DNA of 64,000 nt from Tricholomella constricta. Lineage: Eukaryota > Basidiomycota > Agaricomycetes > Agaricales > Lyophyllaceae. Where the stretch lies: positions 744,001 to 808,000 of the forward strand of contig JAACJP010000013.1 of the NCBI GenBank assembly GCA_013368375.1. Reading direction: 5' to 3'. The position numbers and the translations under genes were made by a program. Under the pieces are notes generated by a model, which saw only the letters and a program-made list of their open reading frames with translations, was not told the DNA's origin and made no database searches. Below are positions 1 to 11,190 of this stretch, piece by piece (the first letter of the stretch is position 1; each line of letters opens with the position of its first letter).

Positions 1-232
1 TGCTTGTAAGCACATACCTATGAGGGACTAATGAGGAATCAGCGTGGTGCATGGTCGATGTGTCCAGGGAGAGAAAAATGTGCAGGAATGATGGCAGCTT
101 CAAGTTAGTTTCCAGATAAAGCTATAGCGGGTAATACATCCATCCATCCATCCTATAGATTAGATCAGGCCCGAGATCATCACAATCACATCTGTTGCTA
201 ACATCTGGTTACATCTCCCACCACGTACGACG

Positions 233-1061
233 ATGGCGCCCTACCTTGAGACCGTCAAAGTGAGCAATTCAAACGATAAAATGTACTGAGATCAATCGGA
301 TCTTTCTAGTCCTTTGCAGATGTTCCTATTACCGATGCTGGCGTCGACACAGTTGCTTTCCTGGAAGCTGCGCAAGGCCTTGTGGGCCTTTTTGGTACGT
401 GTCGACGTCATCTAGGGAAAATCGGCCCCATTCACCCCAAATACAGATCTTCTGGGATCTGCCGCTTTCTCCGTTGTACAGAGTGATCTGAGGGGTAACA
501 TCGCGGTAAGATCAGCCTTGAGGTGCCCTCATGATATCTTCTCACACAAAGTTCATCTTTAGAAAGTTCGTGCACGATATGACGCGGCACCCGCTCAATC
601 GGCTACTCTCGAACAGCTTGTTGAAAACGAGAAGACCGAGAAGAAGCGCACGGCGACTGAAGGCCTCGTGTGGCTTCTCCGAGGACTGTCATTCACCTGC
701 AAAGCTCTACAAAATTCACAGGCAAACAAGTCGGAGGAACTGGCCGCAGCGTTTACGAAGTCATATGAGGGAACCCTGAAGAAATTCCATAATTTCGTGG
801 TCAAAGGAATATTCTCCGTTAGTACAACTCCCGATATCCTCGTCGTGATCCTGAATGCACCATTTCAATCAGGTGGCCATGAAGGCCTGTCCCTATCGTG
901 CCGACTTCTACACCAAGCTCGCGGCCGATCCAGATGGCGGTGCGCCCGCATCGCAGGAGAAACTCAATGAAGAGTTGGACAAGTGGTTGGCAGCGCTGGC
1001 TACTATCGTTGCGCGGATGGAAGATTTCTACGAAAAGGGTGGACATGCGAAAGGATTTTAG
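233..1061 (+). CDS. Glycolipid transfer protein (GLTP family)
   Basis: Multi-exon gene of about 200 codons, close to the usual GLTP length of roughly 209. The first exon encodes MAPYLETVK (233-259). The second starts at 310 after ctttctag and continues S-F-A-D-V-P-I-T-D. The GLTP signature is intact. SDLRGNIAKV carries the Asp, Asn and Lys that bind the sugar headgroup, the Trp of the headgroup stack lies in GLVWLLRGL, and the conserved His is in KKFHNFVVKGIF. The protein should be a soluble cytosolic all-helical carrier that moves glycosphingolipids between membranes at contact sites; this role is inferred from the family. The last exon ends GGHAKGF-stop at 1061. No neighbour is functionally linked. 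Exon joins were done by eye, so boundaries may shift by a few bases. Confidence 0.9.
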
Positions 1062-3577
1062 GAAAGCGTTGCTCTGTGACCAAGGTCCGATACCAGTGAA
1101 TGCTTTTTCGTTCTGAACATACGCTAGCTATGAATTCCGGATTGTGCAGAATTTTCAGCTGAGTTGAAGGCTCAGATGTTCCAAGCCGTATCGAGGCCCC
1201 GTCATATTGAGATCCAAGGTAGGCACATTGAATGAGACATCAATACTCACGGGTAAGTTTGTCCCGAGAATGTAAGTCTCCGGAATGCAACACACAACAG
1301 ATGTCAGTTGATCTGTTTATAGAAGCCGCGGCCGAGATGATACCGCGACTCGGGAGAAGGGCCTCACACAAGCACCACAGAACACTCGAAATCAGCGCAA
1401 ATCAAACCTGTGCAGATTTGCTGAGACGCAGGACTCAGTCATATGCTCACTCAACATTTTACGGCATAGATCTAGATGGCTGGCATGAGAGGGATCAACG
1501 TCGCGGTGAATTGTTAGTTTGCCACAATCTCAATTGAAATCCTAGAATAAGGACGGCACTGTGACTCAGAATTTATACCATCACGATGCAGTGACTCGAA
1601 ACTATGTACCTTCGAGACGCCAGGTGGATAAAAATACAATATGAAGGAAGAACATGAACAAATGATCGACAGCCTGTCATGTTCGAAGTTGTGCCGCTGG
1701 CCATGGATGGATGGATGGACCATTACCAAAAAAAGAAAGCAAAACAGCTAGTTTCGTTCCCAAGGGTTCGTCGATTTGCCCAGGAGCGGAGCATCATTGC
1801 ATGACTTTGCGTGAAGAACATCGATAGTAGGAAACGAGCTCACAACTTCCGAAAAGGTCTGACAATCTGATAGCTGAATTTGATAGTAGTGGCCTAACGG
1901 TTTACATACGAGCTCTAGTCAGATGACTACTTACATGCCACAACTGCAGCTGACAGCCAGCGCCATGTGAGAAGCAAACGACATGTTAGAAGGGTAGCGC
2001 CTCCGAGTCGGGTGGTGATGGGCGAGCTAATTGTTAATGTTCAAACACTGCGTAAATGCAGGGAACAGACGGGATAGCGACAATTGATACGGATAGTATT
2101 TATGACCGTCCATGGACCAGTATTCTGTTTGCAAGAATTAAGAGCGAGTTATGCGGACCGAACCATTGGAGAGGTGTTATTCAAGGCCAACTTGCCATGG
2201 CCTTATACTGAGGTGGATGAGAGCGAGTTCAAAGTTGCAGACAATCGGCGCATAAACAAGCCTTTGCAAAGGCGCGTCCGTCGATGCCAGGCATAGTCGT
2301 ATTTCGAGCCGGAGCGAACCATGCTGGGCCAGATGTGACACTGACATTACGAAGGGGTCATCCGTGTGGTGAAGAAAGGCTTGAACGCCTCGACACTGGG
2401 ATAAGCGTAATCTAATTCCAAGCAAATAACAATGTTAATGGAAAGCCAAGTGGCTGACTGACTCGCGAACAAACAACAGCCTGTTCAGTTCTAGCACGGA
2501 GAGTGCGGGCAAAATATGACATGACACGCGCCGTCGTCTACGCCTCTCTCGGAGTAAAATCCACGCCAAAGCGTCGACTGTGAGATTGCTGTTGAGGAAT
2601 GGATGAATTCTGTTTTTTTTGATGCTCCTTGATGGCCATTCGTATATTGCTATGTGGAATCCCGAGATAAATAGCGGTGGGCGAGTACAGAGATCAAGAC
2701 ATACTGGCTTGTACCAGGAGGATGCAATTGTACGATTAGAATATTTCAAACAGCGATTGTAGAGGGCTAGCTGTTTCAATGTACGCTCGAAGCCAACGGC
2801 TTGGCAGGCAGCCCATGCTTGCAAAGCGGTGTAAGCTGGGTCGCCTTGTGGAACGACAACTCGCTACCGCAGGCGTCTGGGGATTGTCACTTGCCTTTCG
2901 CAATCGACGACAGGTAATTTGCTGATGCGTTCTCTTAGTATTGAAGGCCGCGGCCAGCTTGTCCATTTGGGTTTCGTTGCGCACGCGTGGATGAGCAGCC
3001 GCTCCTAGGATGCTCATGTGAATCGATATCCAAGGGACTGAGCGACATGAGAAGGAGACTGTCAAACACACGCACCCCGTGATGACTGAGATTCAGGCAT
3101 CTTGACGAGTTCAAGCCTATACACGGAGGGTCGATGTACTCACTTTTCCAAAGGAAGACTTAAGCATATGCTTAGCTCTGCTTCGAGGATTCGACTGGGA
3201 GCATCTAGCCAGACATGCAATAGCTTTCTTTGGCCATCCCACGGGAAGCTTCTGGTATTTTGACATTTCAGCGGGTGCTTTGTCCCCGCAGTCATCGTCC
3301 GTCGAAGCATGTGGTTGACATGGTCCTTCGATTCCTCCCTCACGAGAATATCCGTGTATCAAGAATGACTGAAGATGCCATATATGAGACTCCATAGGTC
3401 GTATGTGAACCAATTTTGCTCGCATGAGGGAAACGTTGGGACGGTGCTAGAAATACAACGTTAGGTATCAACCTTGAGCGGTTACGGAAGATGTGATCTC
3501 AAATCACATGTCCTATCTGCGGAGTCTCCACACGGGAAGATATCCTTTCTCCCATTCACCGTTGTTAGTGCCGAAAT
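1062..3577. other. Intergenic stretch without a recognised gene
   Basis: About 2.5 kb between the GLTP gene and the duplicated LysM block. Open frames on both strands are short. The one with some protein-like character is on the minus strand around 2700-2860 (reads A-Y-T-A-L-Q-A-W-A-A-C-Q-A-V-G-F), but no splice pattern gives a convincing product. A GATG microsatellite lies at about 1704-1719. Confidence 0.4.
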
Positions 3578-5356
3578 ATGCTTAGGCGGGGTTCGGCTTC
3601 TGTGGGAGTAGCCAGGAGAAGGAGGAACCTCATTGCCTATGATGCTATGCATGAGAATGGCGTCCAGCAATGTCGTCGGTGGCGGAGGCGAGTCTGATTT
3701 TGCAGGGTCCTGCTCCTGTCCCATGTGCACGAGTGACCTAACAGCGATACATTTAGCTTCTTTGTACTGCAACCAAAGACCCAGCTACCTGACATCCACC
3801 CACCGTTGCCCACAAAATCTCGGTTCCCAGGGTAAGAGATAAATATCACTAGTGCAGAGCAAAAAAGAAACAGGTTTTCGCATGCAAGTTGCTATGCAGT
3901 GCTGTTAGTGCTGTCTAGCTCAAAGTCAACGTCGAGGAGATTTCTCCGGGTCTTTGCTTTTCACTTGGAAAAGCAAAGACCACCCTTCAGAGGCGGCAGT
4001 TGCATTTTAGGGGAGGGCTCCATCTGCATTGTGCGGATTTGTGGATGGGCGGGTATATAAGCCTGAAAGGAACCGGATAGTTGGTCTATGTGGGAATGAG
4101 AACGCATTGTCGACGAGGAATTTTGTGACTCTGCCGGTGCAGCGATGTGAGGAGTGCGATGGATTGTCTTTGGGGTGAGCAGAGGCGCAGAATACGGGGT
4201 CTCGTTATGCGCACCGGTAGTTTCAATGTGTCTCACGTCATCCAGCTCATGTGAATCGCCTTCCTCTTCTCTATCGCTGTAGTTTGAGCTGACGCTGTCG
4301 AAGGATAACCTTGCGATGATGGTATTTCGTATGGGTAAGGAGGTGAGAAGGGAGATGAGGGACATTGAGGGGTGTGACGCATAGCGAGTGTGGTGAGACG
4401 CTGAGGCTGAGGCAGAACGAACATGATCCTTGGGTAAGCGTGACTGGGAAGTTGTTTTATTGATGGAGGATGGAGGGAAAGAACGCGACGTATGGTTTCT
4501 GTGTCGGATGGTCGTCGTATAGCCTGAAATTCTTGCGCATTCCGGATGTAAAAGGATGGGTCCATTGGATCAGGTATTTCCTCGGCAGGTGTTATGGTTA
4601 TAAGATTGTCGGCTGGAATTGGCTTGAGACGAGATGCCTTGTCAACTGAAAATATAGCTCGGCACGTCCGTGGATCGAATCCGATGCACATAGCTGGTTA
4701 GCTCATCGTAATTCGACCATGGAGATCCCATATTTCAGCGCTACGACGGCTAAGGAATGCCCGGGATTTATCTGAAAGCGAACGTAAATTGATAAAAGTG
4801 CAAGTGAAATGCGACACACCTCGCCGTGCACCAAGACATCTTTCACTTCAATTAACGCGTCGGGAATGCTATCGGCCTCAACCGGTGGGGCATCCACCAG
4901 CGTGTCTACATTGAGAACACAGGAAAGGTGAGGCCTTGTGATGCCCATGTCGTCCGGTCCTGGGGCCAATCCAGCCCTGCGAAGTGGGTGTATACTACCA
5001 CTACTCATGCTAGTGTCGAATCCCGTGCGAGAACGAGTGTGCTTTCCAAAAGCAATGGAGCTGCTTTCGTCCATCGTCTCTAGTGATCGTCGCCTGGGGC
5101 TCAAGGTATCCCGTTGACGGTGTTCATCCTCGTTGTTACGCGAAGCTACTGACGATACTTTCTCCTCCGCAAATGAATCAAGTGTGAGCAAGTCTAAGGT
5201 GTTACTGGCTATAGACGAAAGTCTATGGCCAAAATTCATGAATATGGCATGGGCACAAGAGGTTGTTGATGAGGGTCGTTCAGGCTTCATGATCGGCGCA
5301 AATTCAGGACCCTGGACCCCAACCCCTCCCGCCCCTTGTCCGTGAGGCGCAGAAGC
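3578..5356. repeat. Segmental duplication, copy A (partner at 36980-38782)
   Basis: This block aligns in direct orientation with 36980-38782. A 245-base stretch compared by eye has about 25 differences, so identity is roughly 90%. The shared block includes the LysM coding region, its 3' flank and about 60 bases beyond its start, ending at the shared GTGAGGCGCAGAAGC. Outside these limits the two flanks are unrelated. The copies lie about 33 kb apart with other genes between, so this is a dispersed rather than tandem duplication. Confidence 0.9.
3892..5290 (-). pseudogene. Decayed LysM-domain protein gene (copy A)
   Basis: Paralogue of the intact gene at 37278-38657. The reading frame opens at ATG 5290 and matches the intact copy through the start of the LysM domain (GISMVELR), then meets TGA at 4703-4705. 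The partner has CGA for Arg there, so this is a C-to-T change at a CpG. Near 4480 the copy lacks 19 bases present in the partner, which shifts the frame. A 12-base in-frame deletion lies near 4335. LysM residues have also drifted: GDSLAG of the partner reads GHSLAV here. Downstream frames remain similar to the partner, so inactivation is recent compared with the duplication. A truncated N-terminal product is possible but would lack a complete LysM fold. Confidence 0.85.
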
Positions 5357-5432
5357 TCACGAACTAGCAACAGGGTCATGAGTAATATTCAAGGAGACCA
5401 CCGGAGGTTGGATCTACCATTTGCTTGAGTTC

Positions 5433-7369
5433 CTATTTTCTCGATCTCTTCTGTGCGCTCCCCGAGTCCTCAGCTCCCTCCCTCTTCTTGACACCCTTGC
5501 CATTACCCTGGGTCTGGAGATCCCGAACCTTCATCAAAGTGTCGTGCAATATTCGCTTCTCGCCCATACGAACGACGATCGCATGTTTCACATTCGTCGA
5601 TATTTGCTCAGATACTTTGCCTTCGTCCTCCTATCGATAGAAAATTAGACAATCAGCAGGGCCCAAAAAATGTGAGCTGCCACAGACCTGCAATGTCGTC
5701 GGGTATGCTTTCAGTCGTGTTTCTAACACGTCATGGACTATGCTCAAAATAACTGCATCCACCTTGGGTTTGGGTGGTTTGCCTTTACGTCTTGCGGTCT
5801 CCCATTCTCCTTGCTCCAAGAGAAGCAGGCGTATAAGGGAAATTAATGGTTCGGGCAATTCGAGATCAGATTCAAGGACGAACATGCTGCGATTATGATA
5901 AAAGTAAGGATTAGTATGGTTTGCGAATAGAGAAAATTCATATATTACTCGTCCCCGCCTTCTTCTAGCCACCACTCGATCCTTTCTTGGGAGGATTCCG
6001 AGGTGAGCGACAGGTGGCGTTGCGCGGTGACAGAAACCGCGATGTCTGCGCGAATTTCGACAACGTCACCCGGATTTCCAAGCCCGCCCTTGGACAATGG
6101 CAAAAGATCGACGTGTCCATACCGCCGGAGGAGCTCTGAGTTTGGTAGATCACCAAAGGTATTCCACTGCCAGGAGGTCAGTAAAGAGTTGAAGGTGGAG
6201 AGTAATACAGGGCGTCTATACAATTTGTTCCCCCGCTTTAATAGGCTTGATTGAGATCATCCTTAGCTCGTTTTCATCATCAAATAATCTTGCCTAGGAA
6301 AAAGTGTCACATGCATAAGTGTGAGCTGTGGTGGCGGCTCGATTCCAGAGCTTACATTTTCTGATCCATATCTTGCATTTAGCATATCAGCCATGGGGAC
6401 CATGGCTGTATCAGAAGAGTCATCCTCCTCGTCTTCCTCTTCCATCTCATCGTGGTGCGATTCGTCGATCTTTTCTTCTGCCCCTTCTGGACCTTCAGAG
6501 GAATCAACGTCCATTTCGTCTGCACGGCTATTAGGAGTATTTGAGTTTTCGTTCTCTTCTTCTCCCGAGTTCCATTTTTCCACACTGAAGCTGCGGGAGA
6601 GTATCCGGCTACCCATGAGGTGATAGCTCGCCAGGGAATAATACTCAGCCTGTTCTGGAGAGAAGATATCCGGTCGAGTCTGCGCCGGTACAATCCTGTG
6701 CTAAGCCCCAATCGGCCAAAAGATAGACGGCCAACAAACCTGAATGGCAGGCAACAACTTCTCTGTGTAAGACTGCTCCGCTTCTTCACGGCCTAGTTTT
6801 TCTACTCAGGCAATCGAGATTAATGTATTGGCCTAGGAGAATAGAGATGTTTGGAACAGACCTATCACTGATGTACCAGCCAGTTCTGTTAGATCGGCTT
6901 GGTTCCAGAACATTGGGGTGTCAAAGTGGGTAGGAAGGGTATCTAGATATCTTACTGTCAGTCATTGCATGCTATCCAGGTCCAACCTTGTACCCACCGA
7001 AGTACTCTAACCATTTTGAAGAAGTACCTCTTGCGGTCTCCCACATCATACACAGAATTAAACCCGTCCACCCCTGGTCCAATTTCATCTTTTGCCATGC
7101 GCTGGCCCCGAAACGCGATGGAAGGGAGGATGTTCGTATAGACAGGGTGAGAGATCGAGGAATACTGAATAGGACATGAGCTTCCTGATTATTATGAGCC
7201 GAGGTGACTGTCAAGAGCGATAGACACTTACCGGAATGTCCTTCAATGCGACAACACCGCGCCCACCCTCAGATTCAGGAAACATCGCAAATCCTACTAA
7301 GTCCGCATCAACAGAACCTCCGTATTTCTGGAACCAACTGAGAAATGGTTCTAGTGAATTTTCAGACAT
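5433..7369 (-). CDS. SET-domain protein-lysine N-methyltransferase, RKM4/SETD6-like
   Basis: The start ATG at 7369 gives M-S-E-N-S-L-E-P-F-L, followed by a split SET domain. Its first part includes PESEGGRGVVALKDIP, where the usual element is a G-x-G-x3-A-type motif. The catalytic-core motif MVPMADMLNARY matches the P-x-A-D-x-L-N signature. The Rubisco-LSMT substrate-binding part follows, with WNTFGDLPNSELLRRYGHVD as its hallmark. An acidic, low-complexity insert (EEEDEEDDSSDTA region) lies inside the SET domain, as often seen in fungal members. The C-terminus is basic and ends QKRSRK at 5433. Yeast RKM4 methylates ribosomal protein L42; SETD6 methylates nuclear factors. The substrate here is inferred only. 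At least six short introns are present; one joins K-A-G-E-Q-I to W-N-T-F. The 5' flank is short, with a transposable element starting 171 bases upstream. Confidence 0.88.
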
Positions 7370-7479
7370 GATAACGATACTGTTTTTTCGGCAAGTTGGT
7401 TTTGATTCAAATCATTTGAAGTCATCCTTTACATAACACATTAACAGTGAACGCTATTGACCCAACAAAACGTTCGCCA

Positions 7480-7491
7480 CACGTGACGTGA
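7480..7491. promoter_or_regulatory. E-box/CRE-like cluster upstream of the SET gene
   Basis: CACGTG at 7480-7485 runs into TGACGTGA at 7484-7491, about 115 bases upstream of the SET-gene start codon. Such sites bind bHLH or bZIP factors in fungi. Function here is inferred from sequence only. Confidence 0.35.
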
Positions 7492-7539
7492 GTACTGTTC
7501 GGCGATTGCCGGCGGGGAAAATTTTCGTTGACCAAAATG

Positions 7540-8199
7540 CAAGGGGGTGTCACATGTGACATTCCTTATATAGGGTTAGTGAGTTAGTCCAAGCCACCAG
7601 GTCCTTAAAAAAAATGACATCAGTTGAAAGGGACTTGTCTTTGGCCCGGGACCAGACCTGGGCTTGTGTTTTGAGAACTGCTCAACATCTGAAGGTATAT
7701 AGAGCACTAGTTTCAAAAATATTGCTTGATAAGGGCGTGGGAAGTTCAGGGTCCTAGGTGTATTGAAAGTCGCGACATGGTTTCTTAGTATATGGACCCA
7801 CTGCAAACCACTTCTTTATTGTGGCAACATTTCAGGATGCTTACTATGTTTACTATTCTAATCTGACAATCATGTATACTGTTCCAAGTGTAATGCACAA
7901 GTCAAAGATTTTAAACAGAGGTTTCATTCATACCTTGGTGATTGTCAAAATTTCAGCTTCAGAAGTGTACAGCTTGAGCACTGCATAACTGGTTGGGTCT
8001 GTGAGGTATGCAACAGGGAAATGTGGAGGAGCGACAACATTGAGAATGGTGTCAACAACAACAGTCGGGTGATCGGACCGTGTGCCGGACTGCCTTATTG
8101 GGTAATTAGTTCCCAGCAATAGTTAGTTAGTCCAGGAGATTCTCCCGTTAAAAAAAAATTCGACCCTATATGCTTAATTTTTTTTCCGACACCCCCTTG
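7540..8199. mobile_element. hAT-type non-autonomous DNA transposon (MITE), 660 bp
   Basis: The element is bounded by perfect 12-base terminal inverted repeats CAAGGGGGTGTC (left from 7540, right ending 8199) and flanked by a perfect 8-base target duplication CCAAAATG at 7532-7539 and 8200-8207. An 8-bp duplication with a CA-rich, G-run terminus is typical of hAT elements. Subterminal copies of ATATAGGGT (inverted) and GTTAGTCC (direct) support a structured MITE. No transposase frame is present. The exactness of the duplication implies recent insertion. Confidence 0.88.
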
Positions 8200-8204
8200 C
8201 CAAA

Positions 8205-9930
8205 ATGTCCGCTCAGCTCACCAATGCTGGTATTCAGGGTCCTATCCCTGAGGACTTCGATTTTGAGAGACATCTCGCCATTCCCGACGCCCTCAAGGTG
8301 CCGGAAATCCTGCTATCGACTCGCATGAAAAGGAATGTAGAAATTGAGAAGTATAACGATGACAGCATCTTCAAAACAGTTAGTGCTAAAGGAGACCCCT
8401 TGTCCCCGTCCTGCAGATCTCGACGTGGGGCCGCCTTTGCGGTGCTTATACGCCTTCAGCGACGAGGAGTTTCAGGAACTCGTCGATAGTGAGGCCCTCT
8501 GCAACACTCTGGCCCCTTTGCCAGTGGCCCTCGTCAGGTTCATCGAAGGCGAGCGTCAACGCGCTAAAAAGGTCGCTGAGCTGGCCAGGCAGGTTGAGAA
8601 GGCGAAAGAAAAGGAAGCGCTACTCTCCCTTCGGGCACGCCCCAGTCGGTCTCTGCTGCCCCGGAGTTGATGTATGCGTCCAAGTACAGGAAGCATCGGG
8701 ACTTCTTCCTACAACTCGATAATTTTGAGACCACCTTCCCGAATTGGTATCCTTTCGAAGTGAAGGCTCGCAGGGATATTTTCAAAGGCATACTCTTCGA
8801 TTGGGACACCTACGCCTTGGAGGTCTTGCTGCGCATCCGCCTCGGTGAACTTGAACAGGAGTGTCGTTCAGCTTCCCAAGCTCCCAAACACTTCACCGAC
8901 TCCGGGCACCCTGCTCCTGCCAAGTTCCAACGTACTTTTTGCACCGACGCGTCTGCCTCCCCTCATTCTGGCCAGTCCTTTCGAAGCACATCAGCACGGG
9001 TGCCGCAGTGTCTCATCTGTGCTAAAGGGCATTCCTACCGGGAGCACCCCTCGGCCTCCTCCTCTTTTGAAGATGGCAAGCCCCACTTCTCCTGCTTCCG
9101 AGAGAACTCTATCTGGACCGCAAAGCCCTTCAAAGGTGGTGCGTCCAAAAAAATTCTGTCTCTTCTATAACCTTAACCAACACTGCGACAATTGTCATGG
9201 CGCTGATATCCTCCACGTCTGCTCTCTCTGCGGCGGGCAGCATCCCGCTTTTGAGCGCAGCGCAGCTTGTGACAGGACCTTTGATGGCTTTATTCAAGCC
9301 TGAGACCGTCCTTCGCTATCGAAACTTTACAGATTCTACCTCGTCTTCCACGCTCAGACCCTCATGACAATGAGTTATTCGAGCGCGTCGTCACTCCTTA
9401 CAATGTTTCTGTGTTCGAGCATTTTACGAAGAATAACCTCATCTCTTCCTACCCTCTACTCATCTCCAATTTAATCCTCGGCTTTCCTCTCGGCACCCTT
9501 CCCAAGCTCACTCATTCAGTTGTAATCAAAAATCACCCTTCAGTAGATATTCATTCAGAAGCTGTAGCGAATTACCTCGTCACTGAAATCGGGATGGATC
9601 GCATGTCTGGCCCTTTTGCCCTCGATGATGTTGAGCGCATAATGCACAGTCCAATATATTGTTCTCCATTCATAGTCGCTGAGCAGGATCCCGGTCCCAG
9701 TGCTCCGCCCAAACTTCGCGTTTGCCGTAACCTATCCAAAGGAGATTCTTCGTCTGGTATGCCTTCAGTAAATAGCTTTATCGATAAGGAGGACTTCCCA
9801 ACACATTTCGATATGGCCTTTTGTGTCGCCTACGAGGTTTATTTTTGTCAATATCTCCAACTTCAAATGTTGTTCCCCAAACATCTCCCCGACGTGTCGT
9901 TACTTCTGGCACGTCGTATAACTCTCTAAC
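8205..9930 (+). pseudogene. Decayed retroelement Gag and reverse-transcriptase start (DIRS/Ngaro-like)
   Basis: The reading frame begins at ATG 8205 (M-S-A-Q-L-T-N-A-G), but at least three frame changes break it. Recognisable blocks in order are an acidic N-terminal part, a coiled region (FIEGERQRAKKVAELARQVE), a conserved block YPFEVKARRDIFKG near 8750, and a Cys/His region VCSLCGGQHPAFER near 9220-9270. The last looks like the zinc-binding Gag end seen in agaricomycete tyrosine-recombinase retroelements. After 9400 comes the start of a reverse-transcriptase module with PKLRVCRNLSKG and PSVNSFIDKEDFPTHFD. Polymerase, RNase H and recombinase parts are absent. DIRS/Ngaro assignment is from remembered family resemblance; another retroelement class is possible. 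The start codon lies inside the right-hand target duplication of the upstream MITE. Confidence 0.6.
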
Positions 9931-11190
9931 TCTTACCTAAACTCTCTTAATTGCCCGAGTCTTTGTTCGCAGCATCGAACCTCTCATAATCTTCTAAACT
10001 TCTATACTCACATCGTCTTTCTCCTCGACGCTGATAGAGCTAGAAGGCCTGTAGGTGCTGTGCACAATAACAAATTTACTAACAACTATAGGGGCCCAGA
10101 AGTGTTAAAAGTTCCCAAACACGCAAGTGTGCCGGGTTGAAAGGTGGTTCTGACGAAGGTAAAGACAATCTGACTCGTAATTAGCTGAACCGACGATGAG
10201 GCGATGAATGCGATAGTATGCGATCGTTCCCAGCTGGAATGGGTCGCCGACGCGACTGTTGGTGTCGGTGGCGCGACAACGAGATGGACGAAGTTAATAC
10301 GGAGAACTCACGGGTTCGGGCGACAGGTACGAGCTGACAGAGACAGCGGTTACGAGTTTACGATGGTGGCGACGGTTTAGGACGAGTTTATCCGAAGAGA
10401 ACGGTTCGGCGACGACGGAGACGATGGTTTTTAAGCTGTTAACTCTGAATGTGGGGAAAATACGGGCTGTAATTCACTGGAGGTTTTTTATGTACTATAT
10501 GGAATTGTTTATATGGTAAGGTAAAATCACCGACCCTTAGTGCGACCATGCACATGTTTCACATTAGGTTGTCGCCAAGTCTAGTACCGCGCGACTCGTT
10601 TCCGAGGACAGGTCGAGTGTGGCGCGTTATTAATCGGATACCAGTGTTGGGTCGGATACGTGATAGGAGGAGTCGGTGATTGCAGAACTCCGTGAGTCGG
10701 TTGGATCTGTGCCATGAATAGGAGGCGGAATGGCTTTGTCGGTAAACGCGTCATTGGTAAGGTGCCAAGTCGGGTGTTGACATTTTGACAGACGAACGTG
10801 CGTAGTCGCTGGTTGATTACACGGTTATTCCGGTCCCCGGCGGAAGAGGGAAAGGTCAGCTGAGTCGAGTAAGTCATATTTGGTAGGTGATTCGGTCGGT
10901 GTTGTCATGTGCGCTGCTAAACGGTTTATGGTGGTCGGAACAGCCGGTCGGTGACCAGCCGGAGAGGGTGCACATCAACACTAATTTCAAATTGTCATCT
11001 GAGTACAGATGTTCCGAACTTGTTTGTCCAATGCATCTGCCAATGTCTAATTTCTTATTCTCCTCCTGCCGCCTGTGCAGGTGGCAACTCTTGTTTTCTG
11101 GCATTTCCTCGCTCAGATTCAACCACAATCTCTAATGTTCTAATCTTGCCTGTTTCACATAGGTTGCTCGGGCTCCCCCAGGCACCCAGG
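9931..11190. other. TE-derived non-coding stretch
   Basis: About 1.3 kb following the truncated reverse transcriptase. It is rich in GAC/GACGG-type words between about 10180 and 10440 and has no open frame that reads as protein. It probably belongs to the same decayed element or an adjacent one. No long terminal repeat pair was found. Confidence 0.4.

Noticed and set aside
6321..6623. Ser-rich plus-strand frame of 100 codons
   Set aside because: It is the reverse complement of the acidic insert of the SET-domain gene.
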